37,881 nt of DNA, from positions 1-37,881 of the forward strand of contig JACRLX010000006.1 of NCBI GenBank assembly GCA_016235165.1. The letters run 5' to 3'. Positions 26,365 through 34,047 of the stretch are shown piece after piece (within the stretch, counting starts at the first letter, position 1; each line of letters starts with the position of its first letter). The translations under genes were made by a program, and so were the position numbers. This stretch comes from Rhodocyclales bacterium (GTDB lineage Bacteria; Pseudomonadota; Gammaproteobacteria; Burkholderiales; Rhodocyclaceae). The notes beneath the pieces were generated by a model that made no database searches, was not told where the DNA came from, and saw only the letters and a list, made by a program, of their open reading frames with translations.

Positions 26365-27888
26365 CTAGGCGGGCCGGCCGACGTGGAAGAACTGCATCAG
26401 GTCCTGTAGCTGCGCCGCCTGGCCGTTCATTTCCTCCGCCGTGGCGGCAAGCTCCTCGGAGGCCGAGGCGTTCTGCTGGGTCGCCGTATTGAGCCGCCCC
26501 ATGGCACAGTTGATCTGGCCAACTCCGGACGACTGCGCCTGCGACGCCGTCGCGATTTCGCCGACCAGTTGCGAGGTCTTGCGGATCGAGGGCACGACTT
26601 CGTCGAACAGGGATCCCGCGCGCTCCGCCAGACGCACCGAATCCCTGGCCACGGTACCAATCTCCTGGGCCGCCACCTGCGAACGCTCGGCCAACTTGCG
26701 CACTTCGGCGGCGACCACGGCGAAGCCCTTGCCATGTTCACCGGCGCGGGCGGCCTCGATCGCGGCATTCAGCGCCAGCAGATTGGTCTGATAGGCGATG
26801 TCATCGATGATGACGATGCGCTCGGCGATGCGTTTCATCGCCGTGACCGTGAGGCCGACCGAATCGCCGCCTTCCGTCGCCAGCCGGGTCGCCGCCGCAG
26901 CCGTTGCATCGGTGAGCCGCGCACTTTCCGTGTTGGCCGTGATCGAGGCGGTCATTTCCTCCATCGAGGCCGTCGCCTCGCCGATCAGCGTGGCCTGCTC
27001 GGATGCCGCCTGCGACAGTGTCTGCGCCGTCGCGGACACCTGGCCGGAAGCGTCGGCGAGACCGTCGGCGGCGTCGTGCACGCCACCGATGATGTCCCGC
27101 AGGCGTTGCAAGGTCAATTCGAGCGAGCGCGCCATGTCACCGAGTTCGTCACCGCGCCGCAGGTCGGGCGTGACGCCGAGTTCGCCTTCGGCCACCCGCG
27201 CCAGCACGCCGCGCAGCGCGGCGATGCCGCGCGTCAGGGACGGAATCACCTGCAGCAGGATCAGGCCGAGGACGACGATGCCGGCCAGGTTGGCGGCGAC
27301 GGCGATCTGCGTCAGCCGGGCGCCCTCCGCTTCGGTCGCCGCAAACGTCTTGCCCACGCTGTCCACCTGCGCGGGAATCAGTTCCCCCAGCGGCCGGATC
27401 AGGTGCTTGTTCACCCGCGGCCACTGCTCGTTGAGGATGGCCAGCACCGCCGCGCGATCCTCCGCGGCATAGGCCGCATCGAGGAGATCGAACAGCGGCG
27501 ACAGGGCTTCGATCTCCTTGCCCATGGCCTCCACCGCCTTGCGTGCGGCCTCGTCGGCGGGCCGGTATCCGGCGAGGAATCCCTGCCACTGCGCCGGCAA
27601 CTGCTCGCGGGTTTTCTTCAGGTGCTGGCGCGCGCCGGCGGTCGAGACCACCTCCAGGGAAACGCCAGCCATCCAGAAACGCACGTCCCTGAGCGCGGCA
27701 TCGATGCGGCTGATGTCGAGCAGGGGCTTGACCGCATGGTCGCGCACGTCGCCGAACGCAGCCGTCGCGCGCTGCTGGCCATGGAGGCCGATGCCGCCCA
27801 GCAGCAACAGCAGGGCCACGCTGAGCACGCCGACCAGGATCAGCCGCGCGCGTATCGAAAGCCTGGTCACCAGTCCGGCGATTTTCAT
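26365..27888 (-). CDS. Methyl-accepting chemotaxis protein
   Basis: A 507-residue transmembrane chemoreceptor. Order: helix at about 14-34, periplasmic four-helix-type sensing domain (about 38-185), second helix near 190-213, HAMP (about 214-266), then the cytoplasmic signalling hairpin to the C-terminus. The hairpin tip is the standard [20 protein letters not shown] followed by [20 protein letters not shown], which binds CheA/CheW. No C-terminal CheR/CheB pentapeptide is seen. The frame is open to 27966; I chose ATG 27888 because a strong GGGGGAGGAG site sits just upstream and the homology begins [16 protein letters not shown]. The ligand is unknown. No other chemotaxis gene is in the window. 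Confidence 0.93.
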   Translation of the reverse strand: MKIAGLVTRLSIRARLILVGVLSVALLLLLGGIGLHGQQRATAAFGDVRDHAVKPLLDISRIDAALRDVRFWMAGVSLEVVSTAGARQHLKKTREQLPAQWQGFLAGYRPADEAARKAVEAMGKEIEALSPLFDLLDAAYAAEDRAAVLAILNEQWPRVNKHLIRPLGELIPAQVDSVGKTFAATEAEGARLTQIAVAANLAGIVVLGLILLQVIPSLTRGIAALRGVLARVAEGELGVTPDLRRGDELGDMARSLELTLQRLRDIIGGVHDAADGLADASGQVSATAQTLSQAASEQATLIGEATASMEEMTASITANTESARLTDATAAAATRLATEGGDSVGLTVTAMKRIAERIVIIDDIAYQTNLLALNAAIEAARAGEHGKGFAVVAAEVRKLAERSQVAAQEIGTVARDSVRLAERAGSLFDEVVPSIRKTSQLVGEIATASQAQSSGVGQINCAMGRLNTATQQNASASEELAATAEEMNGQAAQLQDLMQFFHVGRPA

Positions 27889-28196
27889 GGTCTCCTCCCC
27901 CGGGCACAGATCCACAGGATGCCGATGGTCACAAATTCCCCCCCACCCTGTGAATCCGTGGATCACGCAAAATCCTGCGGCTTCTACTTATCCCATTCGC
28001 CTGACTTAAGGGATAGACTTTCAGCATCCGCCGGGGTACCGCCGAAACCGTCGAAGCAGGCACTTTTCGCGTCGCAACAAATTGATGGACGCACAAGCCT
28101 GTTTTTCGCCGCCAGCATTGACCTTTGCCGCCCCGGCGCCGAAACTTCGAACCCGGTTGCACAGCACCGCCCATCCCACATCCGAGGAGACCATCG
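27889..28196. promoter_or_regulatory. Divergent leader region with hairpin before the MCP gene
   Basis: A 308-base divergent gap between the chemoreceptor and rhodanese genes. On the minus strand GATCCACGGAT (plus 27964-27954) pairs with ATCC-T-GTGGATC (27920-27909), an 11-bp stem with one bulged base in the chemoreceptor leader, upstream of its ribosome site. A second symmetry, TATCCC/GGGATA, lies near 27989-28015. The rhodanese gene has a GAGGAGA site at its end of the gap. I see no further gene. Confidence 0.4.
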
Positions 28197-28652
28197 ATGA
28201 ACGCATACAAACACGCACTGCTCGCCGCTGCCGGAATCGGCCTGATGTTCGGCACGGGCATCGCCCTGGCGCAGGAAACCCCGGCCGCGGCACCCGCCGG
28301 CGTCAAGCTGATCGAGGCCGCTGCGGTCCAGGCCCTGCAAGGCAAGGGCGCGGTGCTGATCGACACGCGCAAAACCAGCGAATTCTCCGAGGGAACCATC
28401 AAGGGCGCGATTTCCGTCCCCTACGATCCCGAGAAAAGCGCCAAGGACGTCAAGTTCGACGCCGCCCAGGACAAGTTCGACATGGCCAAGATCGCCGACA
28501 AGAACAAGGATTACGTGGTGTTCTGCAATTCCGGTACCTGCTGGAAGTCCTACAAGGCGGCCGTGGTCATGTCCAAGGCCGGCTACAAGAACGTGCATTG
28601 GTACCGCAACGGCATGCCCGACTGGAAGGCGCGCAAGCTGCCGATGGAATGA
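28197..28652 (+). CDS. Periplasmic rhodanese-like protein
   Basis: A 151-residue exported single-domain rhodanese (sulfurtransferase fold). A signal peptide (HALLAAAGIGLMFGTGIALAQ, cleavage about residue 25) precedes the domain. The CH2A-like motif VLIDTRKTSEFSEGTIKGAI is present, and the active loop is FCNSGTCWKSYKAA. The catalytic cysteine should be Cys110; a second cysteine, Cys115, lies within the loop, which is unusual and might form a redox pair. A GAGGAGA ribosome site precedes the ATG. It converges with the last permease gene of the efflux operon, 26 bases away. Confidence 0.9.
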   Translation: MNAYKHALLAAAGIGLMFGTGIALAQETPAAAPAGVKLIEAAAVQALQGKGAVLIDTRKTSEFSEGTIKGAISVPYDPEKSAKDVKFDAAQDKFDMAKIADKNKDYVVFCNSGTCWKSYKAAVVMSKAGYKNVHWYRNGMPDWKARKLPME

Positions 28653-28678
28653 TGGCGTAATACCCGGCGCCCCCGCTG

Positions 28679-29881
28679 CTACTCCGTGCGCAGGGCCTCG
28701 ACCGGGTCGAGCTGCGCGGCGCGGCGCGCCGGCAGCACGCCCGCCGCCAGGCCGATGGCGGCGGCCAGCACCTCGGCCAGCACCACGAACGACAAGGGCG
28801 TATGCACCGGCAGCGCCGGCAGGAACAGGCCAATCAGTTGCGCCAGGCCGATGCCGAGGACGAGGCCGACGGCGCCGCCGATCGCCGCCAGGGCCACCGC
28901 CTCGCCGAGGAAAAGGCCGAGGATGGTGCGCCGCCGCGCGCCCAGCGCCACCATCAGGCCGATCTCGTTGGTGCGTTCGGTGACGGCGATGGTCATGATG
29001 GTGACGATGCCGACGCCGCCGACCAGCAGCGAAATGCCGCCCAGCGCGCCGACCGCCATGGTCAGCACGTCGAGGATGGAGGACAGCGTTGTAAGCATCT
29101 CCTCCTGGCTGATGATGGTGACATCCTCGCGGCCGTGGCGGTCCTTCATCACCTGCTTGATCGCCGCGACCACCGAGGCGGCGGGCACGCCCTCGGCGAC
29201 GGCGACGTCGATCTCGTTGAGGCCCTCGCGGTTGAACAGTTCCAGCGCCCGCGCCGCTGGCACGAAGGCGGTGTCGTCGAGGTCGATGCCGAGGAACTGG
29301 CCCTTGCCCGCCAGGACGCCGATGACGCGGAATTGCAGGCCGCCGATGCGCACCCGCGCGCCGAGCGGGTTTTCCGCGCCGAACAATTCGTTCTTCAGCT
29401 TCGGCCCCAGCACCACTTGTGCGCGCGCGCTGCCGGCTTCCTCGTCGGGCAGGAAGCTGCCGCTCATGACCCGGCCCTTGAATACCGTCAGCATGTCGGG
29501 GCCGACGCCGTAGATCGATACGCGGCGCACGCGGCCATTGCCATGCACCTCGGCATTGCCGAAGGCGCTGGGCGTCACCGCCACCACGTTGGGCAGGCGC
29601 TTCAGCACTTCGGCATCATCCAGCGACAGCGGCCGCGCGCTGCTCGGCAGACCGGACAGCGCGCCGCCGCCGGTCTTGGTCTTGCCCGGGTGCACGCCGA
29701 TCACATTGGTACCGAACTGGGTGAACTCGCCCAGCACGTAGCGGTGGATGCCCTCGCCGATCGAGGTCAGCAGGATCACCGCCGCTATGCCGACGGCGAT
29801 GCCGAGCAGGGTCAGGAAGCTGCGCAGGCGCTGGGCGGCGATGGCGCGGATGGCCAGGGCGAGGAAATCGGTGATGCCCAT
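28679..29881 (-). CDS. MacB-like ABC transporter permease 2
   Basis: A 400-residue permease of the MacB/FtsX family: one N-terminal helix (about 20-45, FLTLLGIAVGIAAVILLTSIG), a large periplasmic MacB core (about 50-260), then three C-terminal helices (about 275-385) ending ARRAAQLDPVEALRTE. The ATPase is encoded separately. It is the last gene of the adaptor-ATPase-permease-permease operon and resembles permease 1, so the pair probably forms a heterodimer or two alternative exporters. The frame extends to 29971 but the homology begins MGITDFLALAIRAI, so I chose 29881. No ribosome site is seen; the upstream 347 bases are occupied by structured elements. Confidence 0.9.
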   Translation of the reverse strand: MGITDFLALAIRAIAAQRLRSFLTLLGIAVGIAAVILLTSIGEGIHRYVLGEFTQFGTNVIGVHPGKTKTGGGALSGLPSSARPLSLDDAEVLKRLPNVVAVTPSAFGNAEVHGNGRVRRVSIYGVGPDMLTVFKGRVMSGSFLPDEEAGSARAQVVLGPKLKNELFGAENPLGARVRIGGLQFRVIGVLAGKGQFLGIDLDDTAFVPAARALELFNREGLNEIDVAVAEGVPAASVVAAIKQVMKDRHGREDVTIISQEEMLTTLSSILDVLTMAVGALGGISLLVGGVGIVTIMTIAVTERTNEIGLMVALGARRRTILGLFLGEAVALAAIGGAVGLVLGIGLAQLIGLFLPALPVHTPLSFVVLAEVLAAAIGLAAGVLPARRAAQLDPVEALRTE

Positions 29882-29938
29882 GTCAGTTGGTCCGTGATAC
29901 CGACAGATGCAAAGCGCCGTTACGTAGGGCATCCTCGG

Positions 29939-30042
29939 CGCCAAGGACGGCCGGTGTCCGGCTCCGTCCATGTCCTCCGAGCCTGGCTTCGCTAGGCTCT
30001 CCCCCTTTACTTACCGGATCCGGACACCGGCCATCCTTGGCG
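29939..30042 (-). repeat. Structured element, copy 1
   Basis: Outer arms 29939-29961 and 30020-30042 are complementary over 23 bases with one mismatch. An inner hairpin lies at 29979-29999 (9-bp stem with one G-T, three-base loop). Read on the minus strand the order is: outer arm, AAGTAAAG, purines ending GGAG, inner stem with GAA loop, GACATG, GGACGGAGC, outer arm. The unpaired motifs match those of copy 2 on the plus strand, while the stem sequences differ but remain paired. Confidence 0.9.
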
Positions 30043-30088
30043 GGATGCGCTTCTGCCTTGCAACCGCAACCCTGCAAGGGCGTCACCG

Positions 30089-30194
30089 GATCGGGAGGGT
30101 GGGGCGTTCTGCGCAGCGAAGTAAAGAAGGAGGCGTCGGCCGAAGGCCGGCGCCGGGTGACATGAGCGGAGCAGAATGCCCCGTCGTCCCGATC
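30089..30194 (+). repeat. Structured element, copy 2
   Basis: Outer arms 30089-30112 and 30171-30194 are complementary at 20 of 24 positions. The inner hairpin at 30132-30154 has a 10-bp stem (one mismatch) and GAA loop. Order: outer arm, AAGTAAAG (30119-30126), AAGGAG, inner stem, GACATG (30159-30164), AGCGGAGC, outer arm. It is the inverted counterpart of copy 1. The GGAG directly before a hairpin recalls REP sequences acted on by RAYT (TnpA-REP) proteins, but the conserved 3' motif goes beyond that pattern. Confidence 0.9.
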
Positions 30195-30228
30195 GCGCGC
30201 CAGCCGAAACTCCGGAGAGGGTTTCATC

Positions 30229-31437
30229 CTAATGCTTCATCAGCGCCTGCACCGGATCGAGGCGTGCGGCACGCCGCGCCGGCATGATGCCGAACAGGAG
30301 GCCGGTGGAGAGCGCCGTGCCCAGCGCCGCAAGCACCGCCCAGTCCGGCGGATAGGCGGGAAATACCGGGTACATCTGGCGCAGCATGAATGCACCGAAG
30401 AGGCCGAGGCCATAGCCGGTGAAGGCGCCGAACAGCGAGAGCATCGCCGCTTCGGCCATGAAGGCGTCGCGGATGGTCGCCCCGCGCGCACCCAGGGCCT
30501 TGAGCAGGCCGATCTCGGCGGTGCGCTGGGTCACGGCGACCAGCATCACGTTCATCACCAGGATGCCGGCCACCGCCAGGCTGATCGCGGCGATGCCGGC
30601 CACGGCGGCGGTCAGCGCGCGCAGCAGCTTGTCGAAGGTGGCGAGCACCGCATCCTGGGTGATCACCGTGACATCCTCCTCGTTGCCATGGCGGGCCTTG
30701 AGCAGCGCCAGGACCTCGCGCTTGACCACCTCGATGTCGTCGCGACTCCTGGCCTCGATCAGGACGCGGAACAGGGTGTTGGTGTTGAACATGCTTTGCG
30801 CCAGGCTCACCGGGACGAAGACCACTTCGTCGGTGTTCATGCCCAGGCCCTGCCCCACCGATTTGAGCACGCCGACCACGCGCAGGCGGCGGTCGCCGAG
30901 GCGGATCAGCTCGCCCACGGCCGGGCGGCCGCCGAAGATTTCCTCCTGGATCTTCGAGCCGATCACCGCCACCGGCGCACCGCGATTCCAGTCCGCCTCG
31001 GGCAGGAAGCGCCCCTGCGCCATCCTGAAGCTGCGAATGTCGAGATAGGGCGCGGCGGTGCCGGCCACCACGACTTCGCGCAGGCGGCCGTTGGCGTTGA
31101 TCTCGGAATTGCCGGCCGCCAGCGGCGCCACGCGGCGCACCGAGGGCAGGCGCGTGAGGGCGAAGGCATCGTCCACCGTGAGGTCGCGCGGCGTGGTGGT
31201 CAGCGCATTGGCCGGGTTGAAACCGCCGGTGGCGGAACGCCCGGGCAGGACGATGACCAGGTTGCTGCCCAGCGCCGAGAACTGGTCGACCACGTAGCGC
31301 CGCGCGCCGTCGCCCAAGGCGGTGAGCACCACCACGGCGGCGACGCCGATGGCCATCGCCAGCACCGAGAGCCCGGTGCGCAGCGGATAACCGCCCGCCG
31401 CGTCGCGGGCGAAGCGCAAAACGTCGGCGGTGCGCAT
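30229..31437 (-). CDS. MacB-like ABC transporter permease 1
   Basis: A 402-residue permease with the MacB/FtsX layout: N-terminal helix (about 20-42, GLSVLAMAIGVAAVVVLTAL), periplasmic core (about 50-265), three C-terminal helices (about 280-390) and the terminal ARRAARLDPVQALMKH. The periplasmic part includes NLVIVLPGRSATGG and GNSEINANGRLREVVVAGT, as in export permeases of this type. It lies 7 bases downstream of the ATPase gene. It is clearly paralogous to permease 2 downstream but divergent in sequence. Likely function: mechanotransmission-type export of a hydrophobic or peptide substrate with the adaptor encoded upstream; the substrate is unknown. Confidence 0.9.
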   Translation of the reverse strand: MRTADVLRFARDAAGGYPLRTGLSVLAMAIGVAAVVVLTALGDGARRYVVDQFSALGSNLVIVLPGRSATGGFNPANALTTTPRDLTVDDAFALTRLPSVRRVAPLAAGNSEINANGRLREVVVAGTAAPYLDIRSFRMAQGRFLPEADWNRGAPVAVIGSKIQEEIFGGRPAVGELIRLGDRRLRVVGVLKSVGQGLGMNTDEVVFVPVSLAQSMFNTNTLFRVLIEARSRDDIEVVKREVLALLKARHGNEEDVTVITQDAVLATFDKLLRALTAAVAGIAAISLAVAGILVMNVMLVAVTQRTAEIGLLKALGARGATIRDAFMAEAAMLSLFGAFTGYGLGLFGAFMLRQMYPVFPAYPPDWAVLAALGTALSTGLLFGIMPARRAARLDPVQALMKH

Positions 31438-31444
31438 TGCCGCC

Positions 31445-32146
31445 TCAGGCCACCGGCAGCGCGCCCTTGCGCGCCGAGTCGTGCTTCAGCCTGCCGTCCT
31501 CCATGGACAGTTGCCGCCGCGCGCGCGCGCCCAGCTTCTGGTCGTGGGTGACGACGATCAGCGTCATGCCGCGCGCATTGAGCTCCTCGAGCAGGTGGAT
31601 GACGTCGTCGCCGGTGGCGCGGTCGAGGTTGCCGGTGGGCTCGTCGGCCAGCAGCACCGCCGGCTGCATGATGGTGGCGCGGGCGATCGCCACGCGCTGG
31701 CGCTGGCCGCCGGAAAGCTGGTCGGGGCGGTGGTCGCTGCGCTGGTCGAGGCCGAAATCCCTCAAGGCCTGTTCGACCCGTCTGTCGCGCTCGGCAGCCG
31801 GAATGCCGGCCAGCATCATCGGCAGGGCGATGTTCTCGGCGGCGGTAAGGCGCGGCACGAGGTGGAAGCTCTGGAACACGAAACCGATGCGGCGGCTCCT
31901 GACCTCGGCCTGCTCGTCGGGCGAGAGCGTGGTGACGTCGCGGCCTTCGAGCTGGTAGCTGCCGGCATTGGGCCGGTCGAGCAGGCCCAGCAGGTTGAGC
32001 AGCGTGGACTTGCCCGAGCCCGAAGGCCCCATGATGGCGACGTACTCGCCGGCCTCGATGCCGACGTCGAGCCGGTCGAGCGCATGCACCGCGCTGTCGC
32101 CCAGATGGAAGACGCGCTCGATGCCGGCGAGGCGGATCAGCGACAC
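31445..32146 (-). CDS. MacB-like ABC transporter ATPase
   Basis: A 233-residue stand-alone nucleotide-binding subunit. Walker A is GPSGSGKST (40-48), signature LSGGQRQRVAIARA, Walker [13 protein letters not shown], and switch histidine in VVTHDQ. The segment FQSFHLVPRLTAAENIALPM is typical of the MacB/LolD/FtsE group. In E. coli MacB the ATPase and permease are fused; here they are separate. It is encoded 82 bases downstream of the adaptor gene and 7 bases upstream of permease 1, which places it in the same complex. Confidence 0.93.
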   Translation of the reverse strand: MSLIRLAGIERVFHLGDSAVHALDRLDVGIEAGEYVAIMGPSGSGKSTLLNLLGLLDRPNAGSYQLEGRDVTTLSPDEQAEVRSRRIGFVFQSFHLVPRLTAAENIALPMMLAGIPAAERDRRVEQALRDFGLDQRSDHRPDQLSGGQRQRVAIARATIMQPAVLLADEPTGNLDRATGDDVIHLLEELNARGMTLIVVTHDQKLGARARRQLSMEDGRLKHDSARKGALPVA

Positions 32147-32228
32147 GGCGCCCCATCCTCCTGAACGCCGCGCAGCGGCGCTGACTCCGTCACCCCCTTG
32201 CCCGGCAAGGAGGCTGGGGGGAATGCCG
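32147..32228. other. Intercistronic hairpins in the efflux operon
   Basis: Between the adaptor and ATPase genes are two perfect 6-bp hairpins: CGCCGC-GCA-GCGGCG (32166-32180) and CCTTGC-CCG-GCAAGG (32196-32210). No U-tract follows either on the minus strand. They may stabilise or partly terminate the adaptor transcript. Confidence 0.5.
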
Positions 32229-33395
32229 TCATTTGTTAGCGGCGCTCTGCGCCGCCGCCGTCGCGCGAGCGCCGACTTTCACGCCTTCGCGTTCGAGCGA
32301 AGTAACGATGCGCTCGCCCTCGGCAAGGCCCTCGATGACTTCGGTGTACTCCCAGTTGGCGAGGCCGGCCTTGACCTTGCGCTCTTCCAGCCTGCCGCTG
32401 TCGGCGTTCAGCATCATCACCCGCGAGCCCTCGATCAGCGCCGCCGTGGGCACGCGCAGCACGTTCTCACGCGCGGACAGCACGATCTCGACGTCCGCAC
32501 TGTAGCCCACCAGCAGGTTCACATTGGCCGGGCGCTCGATATCGACTTCCACATCCACGGTGCGCGCCTGCTTCTCCACCGCCAACACATAGGGCGCGAC
32601 GCGCTTGACCTTGCCCGGCAGCGGCTGTTTGGGCAGCGCGTCGAGCGAGACGCGCACCGGCAGGCCGGCCTGGATCTTGGGCGCATCGACTTCGTCCATC
32701 GGCGCCTTGACGTAAAGGCAGGTCTCGTCGATCAGGTCGATGGCCGGCGGCGTCGGCACGCCCGGTGGCGAGGGCGTCGAGTATTCGCCGAGTTCGCCGA
32801 CGATCTTGGCCACGGTGCCGTCGAAGGGCGCGTAGAGCACCATGCGGCCCTGCTCCACCTTGGTCACGCTGACCCGCGCCGCGGCCTGGGCGACATCGGC
32901 CTTGGCCGTTTCGCAGGCCGCCGTGCGCGCATCCGCCTCGCTCTTCGCCGCATCTTCGCGCGCATCGGAAACGAAGCCCTTGTTCTTCAGCGAGGCCTGG
33001 CGTTCGGCTTCGCGCGTGGCGCTGGCGGCCGTGGTGCACACCTCCCTGACGCGCTGCGCGGCCATCGCGCGCTGCGCCTCGGCCAGGGCCTGCTGCGCCT
33101 TCTGGTCGTCGTTCCAGAGCTTGAGCAGCAACTGGCCCTTCCTGACCTTGTCGCCTTCCTTGACGCCGAGATACTCGATGCGGCCGCCCATGATGGTCGA
33201 CAGCTTGGTGCGCTGGCAGGCCTCGACCGTACCGGCGCGGGTATTCACCACCGTCGCCTCGACCTTGCCGCGGTCCACCGACTTCAGCACCACGGCCACC
33301 GGCTTGGCCTGGGTCTTCCAGAAGAACAGGCCGGCACCGACACCGACCACGACGAGCGCCGGCAGGACACGGCGCAGGAGGAAAGAAGTATTCAT
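32229..33395 (-). CDS. MacA-like periplasmic adaptor (HlyD/RND type)
   Basis: A 388-residue membrane-fusion protein: N-terminal anchor (about 8-26, RRVLPALVVVGVGAGLFFW), barrel-sandwich half (45-90, GGRIEYLGVKEGDKVRKGQ), helical hairpin (about 95-175), second lipoyl half (APFDGTVAKIVGELGE, 189-204) and beta-barrel (225-370). It links the inner-membrane ABC unit to an outer-membrane channel, which is not encoded here. Four cysteines (60, 120, 161, 226) are notable for an exported protein: 120 and 161 fall in opposite helices of the hairpin, and 60 and 226 flank the lipoyl region, so disulfides are plausible. It is the first gene of the four-gene operon. A CATAAT box (33410-33405, minus) lies just upstream, with no good -35. 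Confidence 0.9.
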   Translation of the reverse strand: MNTSFLLRRVLPALVVVGVGAGLFFWKTQAKPVAVVLKSVDRGKVEATVVNTRAGTVEACQRTKLSTIMGGRIEYLGVKEGDKVRKGQLLLKLWNDDQKAQQALAEAQRAMAAQRVREVCTTAASATREAERQASLKNKGFVSDAREDAAKSEADARTAACETAKADVAQAAARVSVTKVEQGRMVLYAPFDGTVAKIVGELGEYSTPSPPGVPTPPAIDLIDETCLYVKAPMDEVDAPKIQAGLPVRVSLDALPKQPLPGKVKRVAPYVLAVEKQARTVDVEVDIERPANVNLLVGYSADVEIVLSARENVLRVPTAALIEGSRVMMLNADSGRLEERKVKAGLANWEYTEVIEGLAEGERIVTSLEREGVKVGARATAAAQSAANK

Positions 33396-33477
33396 GGCGC
33401 GGGGATTATGCCGCGTTTGACTGCCCTCTGCCTTGATCCGGTCGGGGTTCGCAGGCGCGGAACGCGCGATTGGCGTT

Positions 33478-33486
33478 TGCTATGAT
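33478..33486 (+). promoter_or_regulatory. Extended -10 promoter for the ArsC-like gene
   Basis: TGC followed by TATGAT forms an extended -10 (TGn-TATRAT) 33 bases before the ATG at 33520. No good -35 is visible, as expected for extended -10 promoters. Confidence 0.4.
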
Positions 33487-33519
33487 TCGACCATTCCCCG
33501 AACTCGCGAAAACCCGGCA

Positions 33520-33867
33520 ATGATCCGCATTTACGGCATCAAGAACTGCGACACGATGAAGAAGGCCTTTGCCTGGTGCGAAGCCAACCACATCAGCTAC
33601 GAATTCCACGACTACAAGAAGCAGGGCGTACCGCGCGAGCGGCTGGTGCTGTGGTGCCGCAGCCTCGGCTGGCAGACGCTGGTCAACAGCAAGGGCCCGA
33701 CCTGGCGCAAGCTCACGCCCGAGCAGCAGGCGATCACCACGCAAAGCGCCGCCGTGGCGCTGATGATGGAACATTCCAGCGTGATCCGCCGCCCCATCGT
33801 CGAAAACGATTCCGGCCAGATCCTGGTCGGCTTCGATCCGACGCTGTTCGACAGCTTTGTCAGGTGA
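33520..33867 (+). CDS. ArsC/Spx-family reductase (YffB-like)
   Basis: A 115-residue thioredoxin-fold protein of the ArsC/Spx/YffB family. The motif IYGIKNCDTMKKAFAW places the single active cysteine at Cys10 in the standard N-terminal loop, followed by FHDYKKQG, LVNSKGPTWRKL, and the C-terminal RRPIVENDSGQILVGF with the conserved RP(I/V) segment. True arsenate reductases need an extra arginine triad that I cannot confirm, and YffB-type members are thought to be glutathione-linked reductases of unknown substrate. The frame is open upstream to 33433, but homology begins at ATG 33520. Confidence 0.88.
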   Translation: MIRIYGIKNCDTMKKAFAWCEANHISYEFHDYKKQGVPRERLVLWCRSLGWQTLVNSKGPTWRKLTPEQQAITTQSAAVALMMEHSSVIRRPIVENDSGQILVGFDPTLFDSFVR

Positions 33868-33933
33868 CGCCTATGCCTTCGATCTCCACCTGCGCAGCAA
33901 CCATGGCTCGCGCCATTGCCTTGCCATGAGCTG

Positions 33934-34001
33934 GCAAGCTCGGCCCGCCCCCCTTCGCCCCCCTCGCGGGGGGTTCCTGAACGGCTCGCTGCGCTCGATA
34001 T
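33934..34001 (+). repeat. 68-base dispersed repeat, copy 2 (before hslO)
   Basis: Same orientation and 64 of 68 matches to 9401-9468. The GC hairpin CCCCCC-TCGC-GGGGGG is at 33958-33973. The repeat is followed by a 10-base palindrome GGGGCGCCCC and then AGCGATC (34014-34020). It ends 46 bases before the hslO ATG. Confidence 0.9.
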
Positions 34002-34047
34002 TTGGGGCGCCCCAGCGATCGTTCATTGTTGGCTAACGACACCACCC

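Larger units (their letters stand above)
29882..30228. other. Intra-operon gap filled by paired structured elements
   Basis: A 347-base gap between two permease genes of the same operon, whereas the other operon gaps are 7 and 82 bases. It holds two inverted, related nested-hairpin elements (29939-30042 and 30089-30194) and about 46 bases between them. Short open frames cross it on both strands but are by-products of the palindromes; I see no gene. Confidence 0.85.

Noticed and set aside
29887-30165. Short plus-strand gene between the two permeases
   Set aside because: The frame is produced by the palindromic elements, has no ribosome site and resembles no known protein.
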